Positions 48,930 to 64,000 of a stretch of DNA of 64,000 nt are shown here, piece after piece (the stretch's first letter is position 1; every line of letters starts with the position of its first letter). Both the position numbers and the translations under genes were made by a program. The notes below the pieces were generated by a model. That model ran no database searches. It had not been told where the DNA came from and worked only from the letters and a program-made list of their open reading frames with translations. The stretch lies in the NCBI GenBank assembly GCA_964247055.1, contig OZ176052.1, positions 7,006,001-7,070,000 on the forward strand, given 5' to 3'. The stretch is from Paragordius varius. Taxonomy: Eukaryota > Nematomorpha.

Positions 48930-50234
48930 ATGAATATAAATTTGAATTTCACAAGATCAAACGCAAGCGTTTTAAATACGATTCTTAATCAAAACTTGAC
49001 ACAAATCGGATTTATGTCGTACTTTATTCTCATGATCGTTTTCATACCTATTGGTATTGGTGGTAACCTATTTCTCATAATAGCTTTTCATTGGAAACGA
49101 TGTAATTTACTCAACTTAAAAACGGCTTACCGAAAGGTAAATCGATATTACTTAACTTGGTTATGTGGTGTTAGTTTATTTCTATGCCTTATATTTGTGC
49201 TATGGCCCTTCTATTTCTTACAATCTGGGCAACAGTGTTTACGGTATCAAACTAATTTGTTTGGAGCTATATGGGTAGGCGTGTTGGAAAAAACAGTAGA
49301 ATACAGTTTTTTTGGGATCGCTAACTTCCTCCTCCTAATCATGAGTGCCGATATCTTCTTAGCCGTACGATTTCCTATACATTATAATAATAGGGCTGGA
49401 CAAGCTATGCTTATAGTGAAATGGATAATCTCGCTAATCGTTATATGTAATGTGTTATTAGCTCTGCCATTTACCATGTACAATCGCATAAAACCAGTAA
49501 GTATGCCACCTCAGTACAAATTTAATTATGAAAATGGTAGCGAAAATGATGGGGATATTGCTCGCTATAGAATTGTTTATAATTATAGGCTAAAATACTT
49601 TTTTGACATCTATAATCCCATTGCTATTTCTATAATTTTCTTGATCCCCTACATTTTCATCATTATCCTTAATATATGGACATGGGTCACGCTCAAAAAG
49701 GCCCGTGAGAGGTTTATCGCCATAAAGTTGGAACAAACCATGAATTCATTGCGCGCATCACAAATATCCAAAAAGAATATACACTTAACATTAAACCCGT
49801 ACACAAATATTAGTAGCATAAATAAATTTTATCAAATTCGTTTAAATGGAAAAAATAGAGAAACAAATCAAAGAGAAGTTTCTCATTCCTCTTACACGTT
49901 TCAAGACATGACAACGGGCACCAAAATCTGGCAACAAAAATCAGGGGTTTCAACGAAAAAATTGCGATCAGATCGTATAAGGAATTTCGCAATTACACTT
50001 GGTACATTGAGTATACTAACATTCAGCTTCTCTATACCATGGGTAATTTTTGCAATAGCTAAAAATGATTATTGGGTCTCTGGGTTCGGATGCAAATCTA
50101 ACTTTGAAATGGCATCCTATTTTTTTATGATTTTTAAATTTTTTATCTTCCCCTATCTCATCATGATTGGCTATGAATCGCAAAAAAATTTGCTTTTTTT
50201 GTCCGTGTCAAAATCGCAGAGTGGCAAATGCTAA
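48930..50234 (+). CDS. divergent 7TM receptor, tandem copy 2 (434 aa, intronless)
   Basis: The N-terminus has three N-glycosylation sites (NFT, NAS, NLT). Helix 1 has IPIGIGGNLFLI, followed by LNLKTAYRKVN. The end of helix 3 reads LLLIMSADIFLAVRFPIHY, the most rhodopsin-like of the three but with DIF in place of DRY. Helix 5 reads YNPIAISIIFLIPYIF, then comes a third intracellular loop of over 100 residues. Helix 6 ends in a SIPWVIF block, then YWVSGFGC, and the last helix has FPYLIMIGYE with no NPxxY. The conserved Cys before helix 3 (SGQQC) sits further from the DIF motif than in classical class A receptors. It could pair with the Cys of the last extracellular loop (GFGC); that pairing is inference. 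The next receptor gene starts 110 bp after the stop. Confidence 0.85.
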   Translation: MNINLNFTRSNASVLNTILNQNLTQIGFMSYFILMIVFIPIGIGGNLFLIIAFHWKRCNLLNLKTAYRKVNRYYLTWLCGVSLFLCLIFVLWPFYFLQSGQQCLRYQTNLFGAIWVGVLEKTVEYSFFGIANFLLLIMSADIFLAVRFPIHYNNRAGQAMLIVKWIISLIVICNVLLALPFTMYNRIKPVSMPPQYKFNYENGSENDGDIARYRIVYNYRLKYFFDIYNPIAISIIFLIPYIFIIILNIWTWVTLKKARERFIAIKLEQTMNSLRASQISKKNIHLTLNPYTNISSINKFYQIRLNGKNRETNQREVSHSSYTFQDMTTGTKIWQQKSGVSTKKLRSDRIRNFAITLGTLSILTFSFSIPWVIFAIAKNDYWVSGFGCKSNFEMASYFFMIFKFFIFPYLIMIGYESQKNLLFLSVSKSQSGKC

Positions 50235-50344
50235 TTAATTTTCGATATTGTACAATCATATTATATATTTATTGTGCAAGCTCATGACATGACATAATAA
50301 CAAAACAATTATTTTGTTTGTTGGCCGACGGCTAAAACGATGGA

Positions 50345-51391
50345 ATGGATCAGAACCTTAATATAAGAAACGTATTACTGATTATCATTACACCGCTTGG
50401 GATGGCTGGAAACATTTACCTTTTAACGAGTCTTTTATGGCAAAAATTGGATTACTTTAATGTATGGTACCGATTCCGTAACCACTATAGAAAATATTTG
50501 TGTATACTTGCTATTGTTAGCCTATTTGCCGTATCTACAAACTATCTCTACTCCTTACCAATCAGATATGCAAAATGTACCACTATAAATAGTAAAACTA
50601 TTTATGCCTCTGTCTGGAGAACTAAAATGATCAAAGTTATAGCGCATCCCATTCATGCCATACTGAATTACATCTTGTTAATAATGAGTATTGATATTTG
50701 TATAGCATTGAAACGACCATACTATTACAACTCTAAGGTAATTAAAAAACCATGGAACATAATGATAAAAAGCATAGTTATAATTTCCTTCGTTGCAACT
50801 GTCCTATCAGCCCCATATTGGTTTTACAATCGAATAAGGGTTAGAAATAGCGTTATGACTCGTACCATAATCGCTAAACTGGAGAAACGATTTCTTTACA
50901 AATATACGGAATTATGGGACAACTTTTTTAGGGTTTATGATCCGCTCATCCTTACATTATATTTTTGGCTACCATTCGTGGCTTCAGCAATCGTTTCCGC
51001 TCTTGTATGGATGTTTGGTTGGCAACGTAGGAATTCATGGATAAAAACTATAACACCGTCAACACCTAATCTAAGATTATGTGGAGATGTGACAAACTCT
51101 CTAACAAATGTATCCCTGAAAAGTTATGTTAATCGAAGTCTCAAAAAGTTATTTAGCTCACTCCTAATTATTTCTATATCAACGTATGCCCTATCACTCC
51201 CATGGGTAATCTACATAATGTTAAAAGATACGTATTGGACACCGGGACAGTTGTGTCGGACCCATATTGAAATGGGTTTACACTTTTTACTATTAAGCAA
51301 ATATTATCTTTTCCCATATATAATTATGATTATATCAAGTAAATCGAAATGGATTAAGTATATTCCTGATTGCAAAAGTTGCACAAAATAA
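50345..51391 (+). CDS. divergent 7TM receptor, tandem copy 3 (348 aa, intronless)
   Basis: The shortest paralogue, with almost no N-terminal domain before helix 1 (ITPLGMAGNIYLL). The end of helix 3 reads LLIMSIDICIALKRP, so the DRY position is DIC. Helix 5 has YDPLILTLYFWLPF; the third loop is short compared with copies 1 and 2. SLPWVIYIML, then YWTPGQLC and FPYIIMII, align with copies 1 and 2. An out-of-frame ATG lies five bases upstream of the chosen start (50340), which could reduce initiation. The very close spacing to copy 2 (110 bp) leaves little room for a separate promoter. A shared transcript or trans-splicing is possible but not shown. The stop is about 210 bp from the convergent NAA35 gene. 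Confidence 0.8.
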   Translation: MDQNLNIRNVLLIIITPLGMAGNIYLLTSLLWQKLDYFNVWYRFRNHYRKYLCILAIVSLFAVSTNYLYSLPIRYAKCTTINSKTIYASVWRTKMIKVIAHPIHAILNYILLIMSIDICIALKRPYYYNSKVIKKPWNIMIKSIVIISFVATVLSAPYWFYNRIRVRNSVMTRTIIAKLEKRFLYKYTELWDNFFRVYDPLILTLYFWLPFVASAIVSALVWMFGWQRRNSWIKTITPSTPNLRLCGDVTNSLTNVSLKSYVNRSLKKLFSSLLIISISTYALSLPWVIYIMLKDTYWTPGQLCRTHIEMGLHFLLLSKYYLFPYIIMIISSKSKWIKYIPDCKSCTK

Positions 51392-51601
51392 GAATACCTA
51401 TGTGATTGTTATTAAGTGGTATTTGGCTCAAAAAATAAATGCCATTTTCGATAAATTTACATATAACTTCTAACATCCAATAAATTTACTCAAAAAATCT
51501 AATATTTTAACATGTTGACAAAATTATCAGACTAGAGAATATATAAACGTATTCTTTGTATCAAATATTATATAAATAGGTATATACATAATAATATCAC
51601 A

Positions 51602-54600
51602 TTATTTATTGCATAATGAGTATATATGAAGAGTGGGAATATATAAAAAAACAGAATTTCCCAAACGCTTATGCTCTGCCGAGTACAAATCTTCTTTCTC
51701 ACAATTTTGGTTTTGCATTGGCTCAAACATAATTTTGATTCTTTTATGTTTTTGTTCCATTTTATGGGATTTATCATTGACTAGATTGGACTCCGTCAAA
51801 AGTTTATCATTAGTTTTGCTTGATTCCGTGTATTCATGTAATACTTGTAAGGATGTTGCATTGTATTGACATATGCGTGCCAAATTTTGTAATTCATGTA
51901 TGGAAAAACTAAACAATGTGAAATTCGAAGATGTATGTAAGGATTCATTAACCAAAACATTGGTAGATTTTAGGGTCGAAACAACTTTTTGTAATTTGTG
52001 ACCAATAAATTTGAATGATTCTGAAAGTTTGGCATAATGTTGATTTTGTATCTCAACATTAATATTACTTTTATACGTTTCGTATTTGGACAACCAAAAT
52101 TGCTCCGAGGTGATTGGTGACAATAAATGCATTCGTTTGGCAAACGATAACTAATTTATATATAAATGATGTCTTGTTACAACCCACATTATAAATTAAA
52201 AATTTTTAAAGTGTAAGCCAAATCATTGGCTAGAAAGGTTTTGTTATTGGCACGTAACGAAAAAACTGCACGTATGTAAGCTAGTATAAATTTTCCTTTC
52301 GTTTAAATTTAACATAATGAATGATTAGGCTAGTGGTTCCCACTCTTTTATTTATTGACGCCCCACCATATTGAAAAATATAAATCTTGCGCCTCCCCCC
52401 TTACTCCAAAAGATAAAAAAATTATTATAATATTATAAAAATCATAAACAATGGGATCCTTGTATCAGCAATTGTTGAACTATTTTTTCTATATCAGTGA
52501 CACTTGATTCACCTGAAATCCTCATATACCTTCAATTTGTTTTTAGTACCCCCTAAATTTCCTTTGGGAACCACTGATTTAGGAAAAGATGTGAAAATAT
52601 TTATACTCCCATACATGCAAAAAATTTCCCCCTATCAGCCAATCAGATTAGCCAATACTTACCACTGTTTAATTAGCTAAGTAAAAAAAATTGTTTAACA
52701 GCAAAAATAAAACTATTTTATAAAGTTATTTTAAAATTTCACAAAAAATATTTAAAGCTCTAAAAATAATTGCATAGTTTATTTTATGAAAAATACTTGA
52801 TCATTATGAAAAGGGGTACTGGGTCCTTTAACAATGGCATCAATTAAAAGTTTAGATATGAGGTTTTTGTAAGTTTGGAATAAACTAATACACACATCAT
52901 CCAAAGCAGATAGGCTTTCGTTAGAAGGGCATTTTAAGCCATAAATTTCTTCTAAATACCTGTATTTATTAATTAATATAATATTAATAATTAAAATTAA
53001 AATTGCATGATTTTTACCAATAAATGTAGGGTAACTCTTGAATCGAATATAAATGAGTGTAAAATCCAAGCAAAACTATTTTAACGTGAGTTGCATGGGT
53101 AAGTTTTTGAATGTATTCTGATTTCGTGAATTTCAACTAAAATATAAAAAAAAATAATAAAATAATATTGTTAGGGTGTTAAACAAAAAAATTTATATGC
53201 ATCCTTCCAAATAACTTTTATACATAATCTTTAAAACAATTTCAATATAAAAATTTGAAAAAAATCAGTGTTACACCTTTTTGTAGTGTCACGAGATTTA
53301 TATAATAATTTATAAAAATTTAAAAGAACGTATAACCTAAAATTTATGATAATATATACCTGGAAAGGAAAGATGCTTAGCAATGATTGTTGATAAAGTT
53401 TCAGTTTTAACATTGGATGATGCAATTCAATAAAGGGTATTGTATTAAAAATGGTTTCTATACATTTTTCTTGGCTTATTACGCCCATGAACGATTGGGG
53501 GATGGTACAACTTTGAAGCATTGAATCATATAGATTTGTGTTATCAATTTCTTTTTCGTTTAAATTTAATGATAAATGATTGAGTGATAATTCAATGTCT
53601 GGTATTTCATTGTTTCCTTGATTATGGCCAATATTTAAAAAACGTCGAAATTGATCTACCCATTGATGGTTTAACAGTGTTGTACGGTATAGAATGTTGT
53701 ATAGAATGGATCTGAGAGTCAAAAAATTGGTATCATAAATTTGTAATTTTAGAGAAAGTATGTGCATCCTTTGGAATAATATTATGATAAATTATTTTAG
53801 GTTATATACCATTTTTCAGTTGAGAGCACCATTTTTTCAAGCCAACGCAACATTTTCAAAAAAAGACAAATAAAAAAATAGTGCGTTTGGCTGAAAAAGG
53901 TGCTTTTGAAAATGATAAAAAATATATAACATCCTATTTTAACTAAAACCTAAAAAAATAACCAATTTTCGTTTCGTAAAAAACTTTTTTTACAAATTTA
54001 AAAAATTATTAACAAAAATATTTGAAGCATGCTTACCGAGTTAACAATGAAGCATTCATGGTATCAGTATCTAAAAAAAGCAGGGACGTTAAAGTGAGAG
54101 GATTATTTAGCTTCTCATATATATCGGTCACCGGGTGATTTAAATCATCATAAAATGTAAAATTCATCGCAAAAGGAATATTATTGCTACTTGCTTCACC
54201 GTATTCTGGGGACTGTTTTAACTTTATATTTTGATGTAAACATTTTAATCCATACATGAGATATACAATGGTTTGTGAATAAAATTGGCGGAAAGCCATG
54301 TGTGGTGGTATCAAATTAATTTTTTTAGGGAAAGAACATGGTAATTTGTGTATATTTATAAGAGGGTCAAATCCAAATTTATCCAACAGCTCCTGACATA
54401 TAATATAGTCACAAGATGATTTTAGTAATAAATCTTGATGGCAGTTATGGTCAGGTTTGTTTTCGTCTGCAAAACCATTCATGTTTGTAATATTTCCAAC
54501 ATTAAAGTTTGAGTGATGTGGAGAATAAAAGTAACCATCCATATATATTTGCTGTATGGAAGTTAACACTCTTATCATTTCATCAATGTTTTCAAGTGTG

Positions 54601-56948
54601 ATAGTATCTCTACATGCAGAAAATATATTATATAAATGATATAAATCATTTTTTGGACAACCAAAAAATGCTGTTTTTTATTTTCTAAAAATGATATTTT
54701 AAGAGCTAATATCTCTTCTAAGATAAATAAACATGATAAAAACTTTAAATATTGTGAAAAAATTTAACACAAATTAAGACCTGATAATTAACATGAATGG
54801 GTAAGCAAATCCTAAACCATACATATATTTCGTTAAAAAATATTTGACCAAGTTATGACAGCAATAATTGTAAAAATAAATTGGTTATTTAATGAAAATT
54901 TAAAGGGAACACAATCGCTATGATCACGTAATTACACCGTTACATTTTCACAATGCACCGCGATATCGATTACATAGAAATTCTTATACAAGACAAAAGA
55001 GGATAGAAAAAACCAATAATAGGCTATTTTTAATAATTTTAGTACAGATATTAATATTTGAGCATTGGTCAGTTTTAGCTTATAAAGGCTGTATATTTAA
55101 TATTTAAATATTTTTACGTGTTACCTATTTCAAACACATTAAAATAAAAAAATACTTTTCGAAAAAAGAGAAAAAGTAAGCCATCTTCCTAAGGAACTCC
55201 AATCTATATAATACATCTTTGGATTTCGCATTCGATCGTGGTTTCGATATGAAACCATTTTTGGTTTTGGTATAATTTTCGCAAATCTAACATAAAAAGA
55301 AGTGTATTAGCATAGTCATAAAAAATATAAAATACTTTATTAACATATAATTTTATTCGTGTTTAATTTTCAACCTAATATTTTTTAAATTACAATTTTA
55401 AATACTGTTAGAGATTAGAATGCATATGATAAAATGTTTTTATATTTGAATAAAATGGATAATTTTTAAATAAAGTTAATATTTATCTCACAATTTTGTA
55501 AAAATGTAATAATAAAAGTTTCAATTTAAAAACATTATTTTTAAATTCGAGAAAAATATAATCCAAATATGATATGCATTAAAAATAAATTCTTATCCAG
55601 AATATATAAAAAACTAATAATTTGCAATATTATATTTATAATATTAATAATAAAATGCCATGATTTTGAATTTAACGGCAGAGATTTGGTAGTTTTTTGT
55701 TTTAATTTTAATCGGTGGGCTATCAAACCTCATAAAATCCATTTAATAAATGAGTGCTTATTGTTAAGCAAGCATTTTTATTTTGCTTATTAAAATTGTC
55801 CGTTTTTAGTTTATTAAGTACAGATTAATTTCAGGTAACAAATTTTAAAATGATTAACAATCGTAATAAATGGTATCTTTACAAGGCATGAATAAGACCT
55901 GCTCTTACCTATGGTTCTGAAACATGAGCGTTAAACAAAACTAATCAAACAAAACTACTAACCAGTGAGAACCAAATACTCAAAAGCTGCTTTCGTACAC
56001 CAGAAATACCAACTTTCATTAAAAAAACCGACAAAATCAATTATATCATTCAAACTAATAGATTGCGTCTCTACGGTCATACTCAGAGAAGAGACGCCAC
56101 CCATCCTTTAAAAACTGTTGAAAACATTAATGTTGATGGCAATATAAGAAAGGGACGACCACTCTTTTCTTATAATGATAATATAAAAATGGACTTGAAT
56201 CAACGTAACCTTTCCAAACAATGCAAAGATCGTAATTTATGGAGGAAATTACTTCGCGGATACAAGACTCCGAATATGGAGTCCTAATATTATCCATCCA
56301 ATAAATGTGTATATAATGCGTTTCTCTCTCTTTCAAAATGATAAAATTTAATTAAACACCGTATTGTATATCCATAAAATATATATATATACCAATGTTA
56401 GTTGATCAATTAAATGTGGAAGATAAATTGTAGAGTGTAATGCCAAATCATTGCTATATTCAAAAAATTCTTCTGCACAGTAAATGTTAGCAGTTTGAAT
56501 TATTTCCCGTATTATTGAACATATTTTCAATACTGTGAGACATATTGTTTTCATTTGACAATTATATTAAATAAATGGATACCTTTCACATTCAAGCGGA
56601 TTACGCAAATGATGTATAATCAACAATGTTTGATCGGAATTATTGCCATCTAACCACAATTGTAGCATGACAAAAATATGATCAAAAAACCAAATAAAAT
56701 CATCTTCAGAAAAATGTTTGACCAACTTTAATGCATTATGCGACTTTGTCGCAAGTAAAACACCGATATCCATTTTCGGCTCCATTATTTCAATGGCAGT
56801 CATTGCCTCATAAAGACCTACTTGTTAATGTTATGTTACTAAATTCTGAATCATGGACAAGTTCTCCTCGATCTAGGGTTTTGCAAGCGCTGAGAAACTC
56901 ATTTGTAATTTCTTTTTCCCTGAACAAATTTAAATGCGAGAAATTCAT
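51602..56948 (-). CDS. NAA35: NAA35, auxiliary subunit of the NatC N-terminal acetyltransferase (Mak10)
   Basis: Nine exons, read downwards: 56948-56840, 56817-56583, 56558-56393, 55286-55156, 54609-54037, 53768-53360, 53136-53018, 52959-52797, 52150-51602. Phases close to give about 817 residues (human 725). NAA35 anchors the catalytic NAA30 to ribosomes for acetylation of hydrophobic N-termini. Landmarks in order against human: EITNEFLSACKTLDRGELVH; LYEAMTAIEIMEPKMD (human FEAMSAIEMMDPKMD); CLTVLKICSIIREI; LYRLEFLRKMAYFFSFF; GFDPLINIHKLPCSFP (human GFEPLVNQRLLPPTFP); LYSIQELPYIYWYLEEIY; and a C-terminal block aligned with RFAPFNSV...HYLQF. The C-terminus ends in an extra Lys/Glu-rich tail. 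The first intron is 22 nt. The second appears to be 24 nt with a TG rather than AG end. The ATG is chosen because an in-frame TGA precedes it by two codons. Confidence 0.92.
52331..52576. mobile_element. hAT-like MITE in NAA35 intron (about 246 bp)
   Basis: The left end is TAGTGGTTCCCACTCTTT and the right end the inverted TTTGGGAACCACTG, the common hAT terminal motif. Subterminal gacgcccc and taccccct blocks are present. The flanks (gattaggc and atttagga) are similar but not an exact 8-bp duplication. It lies within the intron 52151-52796 and is small enough to be a MITE. No coding sequence. Confidence 0.65.
55855..56290 (+). mobile_element. decayed LINE 3' fragment in NAA35 intron
   Basis: Plus strand, antisense to the host gene. 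Order: a block like RPALTYGSET (about 55893-55922), then NRLRLYGHTQRRDATHPLKT (about 56057-56118), then GNIRKGRPLFSYNDNIKMDL (about 56141-56200), and KQCKDRNLWRKLLRG. This is the hallmark carboxyl end of non-LTR retrotransposon reverse transcriptases (RPxLxYGSE, LRWxGHVxRR, GRPxxRW, DRxxWR). The final 74 codons are open; a few stops lie upstream. It is a 5'-truncated copy in the intron 55287-56392. Confidence 0.85.
56559..56582 (-). other. candidate 24-nt micro-intron with GT...TG ends in NAA35
   Basis: The coding frame on both sides is the same and matches NAA35 (NPLECE before; MKTICLTVLKIC after, human MKAFALGILKIC). A stop interrupts it. Excising 24 nt starting at GTATCC restores the human spacing, but the segment then ends in TTG. 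The nearest AG-ended alternative starts at an upstream GT (GTGAAAGG) and ends at CACAG, a 57-nt intron. It keeps the frame but deletes about eight residues of the MKTICLT region. Confidence 0.5.
56818..56839 (-). other. 22-nt micro-intron in NAA35
   Basis: On the minus strand the segment begins GTAACATAAC and ends AACAAGTAG. Removal joins ...LVHDSEF to SLYEAMTAIEIM across a split Ser codon, matching human HDKLFGLFEAMSAIEMM residue for residue in length. Retention gives an immediate frameshift and stop. Confidence 0.82.
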
Positions 56949-57005
56949 GGATCATATTAAATGACTTTCGTTCATGTCAACATTTGTTAATTCATATGTT
57001 TGCTC
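56949..57005. promoter_or_regulatory. 57-bp divergent spacer between NAA35 and membralin start codons
   Basis: The two ATGs (minus strand at 56948-56946, plus strand at 57006-57008) lie head to head with only 57 bp between them. Any core promoter here would have to be bidirectional, and both 5' leaders would have to be extremely short or begin inside the partner gene. Spliced leaders or remote 5' exons are alternatives. No TATA box or other motif can be assigned with confidence. Confidence 0.6.
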
Positions 57006-62060
<5,055 letters not shown>

Positions 62061-63227
62061 AAAATTTTGTAATTGGTAGAATTTTAAAATGTCTAAGTTG
62101 AGTAATTAGGGCGTTCAATTCATACATTTTTTGCGCATATCTAATAGTTTCACCATCAACCACCACACAATTAAAATTACTGTCATCCAGTCAAGCGGAT
62201 TCTATACAAATCCGATTTTAAGCTTTAGAAAATCATAATCTTATGATAGTCAATAATTAAAAAATTTATTTAGTTGGACTAATATGGTTATTAGCAAAAA
62301 ATTAACATATATTTATCCAAATGATTGGAAAATGTATATGGTTGGTCTTTCCAATGAAGCCAATGCATTGATTGATAGTCAGGCCCCTTAGGTCAAAGTC
62401 AATTTTTTTATCATTTTTCGCTCCTTCTATCGACGCCAAAAATGTTTTTATTTACAATGGATTTTTAAGGATGCAATGCATCTCTCCTTTGAATACGGAT
62501 GTATTGTGAATAAAATAATAAGTTTTATCTGTTTCTTTTCATAAATATGGGCAATTCTGGTAGTCCGGCAGCAACTTTTTGAATATAATATTTTCATTAG
62601 CTTGAAGATTTTTTGATTTGTTTTAATTATTATGTTCCATATTACGGAATCGTAAGTAATAAATGGTCTTTTTCTTGCTCTATCTAATATATTTGTTTTT
62701 AATCAATCTTAGAACAAGGAGAAAATATTTGATACAACAAACAGTAGACTCAAAATACCGCAATTCAATATGCTTGGACAGATTTGTTCATTACCTAATA
62801 CTTAACCCATATAAAAGCCCCGTGAGACGATCAATATATTGTTTGGGATGTTAATGTGATTTTTACGTTATGTTATATTTTTACTGAATTAATCATAATA
62901 TGTTAACTAACCTTCACATTATTGTTGTTTAACTGCTCACACATTTTTATATAAATATTAATTATATTTAAATGATAAAAAATAAATCGAAATGCTTTTT
63001 ATATACGTAGATATTAAATTATGTGCAATAAATAATTTATTTGATTGAATTTTACGTATTTTAATACAATTAAAGAAAAATATTTAATATTTGTAAAAGG
63101 CACTGGTATTGCGATAATGTACAGAAAAAGATAACTTCAACTTTTATCAAATATTTGAATGGCCGTTGAAATATGATTGGTAATCTAAGACGTATTAAAG
63201 CAAAATAAATTAAAATAATAATCAAAA
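62061..63227. other. spacer between membralin and the sorting nexin gene
   Basis: About 1.2 kb with no supported gene. It separates two convergent genes and probably holds both polyadenylation regions. Short open frames here (for example 62663-62854) have no motif or exon context. Confidence 0.5.
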
Positions 63228-63509
63228 TCAAATTATTTGAAAAAAACTTAGCACCACCTCAGTATAGTAATCAAGAAGGGTTTGCAAAATTAGTTTTATG
63301 AGATTTCTAAAATCTGTTGCACATTCATTTCGGAAGTAATTCATTTCGGCCAACGTTAAATAACTGATTACATCCATTCGTTTATTTATATTTTGTAAAT
63401 CAGTCGCGGTAGGATTCGAAATTAAGTGTTCTAGATTGGAGTTACATATAAAATTTTTACCTCCCGACTCTAAAGATTTTTGAAGCTCTTTGACTTTGGT
63501 AAAGGCGCT
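63228..63509 (-). CDS. last exon of an SNX9/18/33-like sorting nexin (partial)
   Basis: On the minus strand an acceptor (TTTAG at 63510-63514) is followed by about 93 codons ending in TGA at 63228-63230. The protein reads AFTKVKELQKSLES, then NINKRMDVISYLTLAEMNYF, TDFRNLIKLILQTLLDYYTE and a short hydrophobic end. This matches the last helices of the BAR domain of SNX9/18/33-type nexins (human pattern VVGFALQAEMNHFH...DFK...YLRQQ...FYQ), which bend membranes in endocytosis. It carries an insert of about 15 residues (ICNSNLEHLISNPTAT) between the helices. The preceding exons lie beyond 63510 and were not found in the last 490 bp, so they probably lie outside the window. Other BAR proteins are possible. 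Confidence 0.6.
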   Translation of the reverse strand, partial: SAFTKVKELQKSLESGGKNFICNSNLEHLISNPTATDLQNINKRMDVISYLTLAEMNYFRNECATDFRNLIKLILQTLLDYYTEVVLSFFQII

Positions 63510-64000
63510 CTAAACATAATATCAAATTTAAAGTTAAAAATATGGTTTGTAATTTTTACAGTTAAATTTGTAATTTTAATATGCATATAAATTATGATGT
63601 ATCACTATCAGTAGCCTATTGGCAATATCGGTATTTAAAATGGCTGGAAGGATAAATTACATATATGTTGGTATGTATGATCTTATTCTTATCAGTAACA
63701 TAGTTTCGTGAGAAGTTCGCATAATGAATTATCATGTTAGCAATTTTAATGTAAATGTAACCATCAAAAATGAAAAATTTTACACAGATAGACATGTAAC
63801 ACAATTCCCTAGGTGTATTATTTTACTGCTCTTGATCCACCTTAAACACAACGTGGAAAATTTTTCTTTACACCAATATGGCTAATAAAATCGCCGTCTT
63901 GTTTGTGGTTGGATCATTAATGTTTTTTACAGAAAACCCAAATATTTTATTTAAGCAAATTATTTGCTCATTAGGAAATAAATGAATGTTAAAGGCAGTT
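63510..64000. other. probable intron of the sorting nexin gene
   Basis: AT-rich sequence upstream (in gene sense) of the last nexin exon. I could not identify another exon; the open frames here show no nexin-like motif. Confidence 0.4.

Overview
This is a strongly A+T-rich stretch of an animal nuclear genome. The evidence is spliced genes for animal proteins: a Ror-type receptor, an NUDT9-type ADP-ribose pyrophosphatase, the NatC subunit NAA35, membralin, an SNX9/18/33-type nexin and 7TM receptors. Intergenic DNA and introns are packed with small DNA transposons. The species cannot be fixed from sequence alone. One distinctive trait is a mixture of ordinary or long introns (50 to 2,300 nt) with micro-introns of 22 to 35 nt. 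Introns that short are known in dicyemids and a few other reduced lineages, but the long introns here argue against a simple assignment.

Layout. 1-4.5 kb: AT-rich, nothing supported. 4.7-15.05 kb (+): a 14-exon Ror-like receptor. 15.37-19.86 kb (-): a 5-exon NUDT9-like Nudix hydrolase, convergent with the receptor gene. 19.9-29.2 kb: a gene-free transposon graveyard (hAT elements, foldback repeats, tandem duplications). 29.27-42.30 kb (-): a 15-exon gene for a single-pass membrane protein with three N-terminal fucolectin/discoidin-like modules. 45.8-51.4 kb (+): three intronless, mutually related 7TM receptor genes in tandem. 51.60-56.95 kb (-): NAA35 in nine exons. 57.01-62.06 kb (+): membralin in twelve exons, with its start codon 57 bp from that of NAA35 (head to head). 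63.2-64 kb (-): the last exon of an SNX9/18/33-like sorting nexin, running off the window.

The exon models of the five spliced genes were built by hand from splice signals, reading phase and remembered family sequences. Phases close across every junction of the Ror, NUDT9, lectin-like, NAA35 and membralin models. Cell-surface proteins (Ror-like receptor, lectin-like membrane protein, three 7TM receptors) stand beside housekeeping functions (N-terminal acetylation, ER membralin, ADP-ribose hydrolysis, membrane remodelling). No operon-like functional link is evident.

Most notable: the micro-introns (one apparently GT...TG); the Ror-like receptor with no kringle domain and an Asn in place of the DFG aspartate; the lectin-module membrane protein, whose architecture I do not recognise; the divergent 7TM cluster lacking DRY and NPxxY; the 57-bp divergent NAA35/membralin spacer; and a set of hAT elements with clear 8-bp target duplications.
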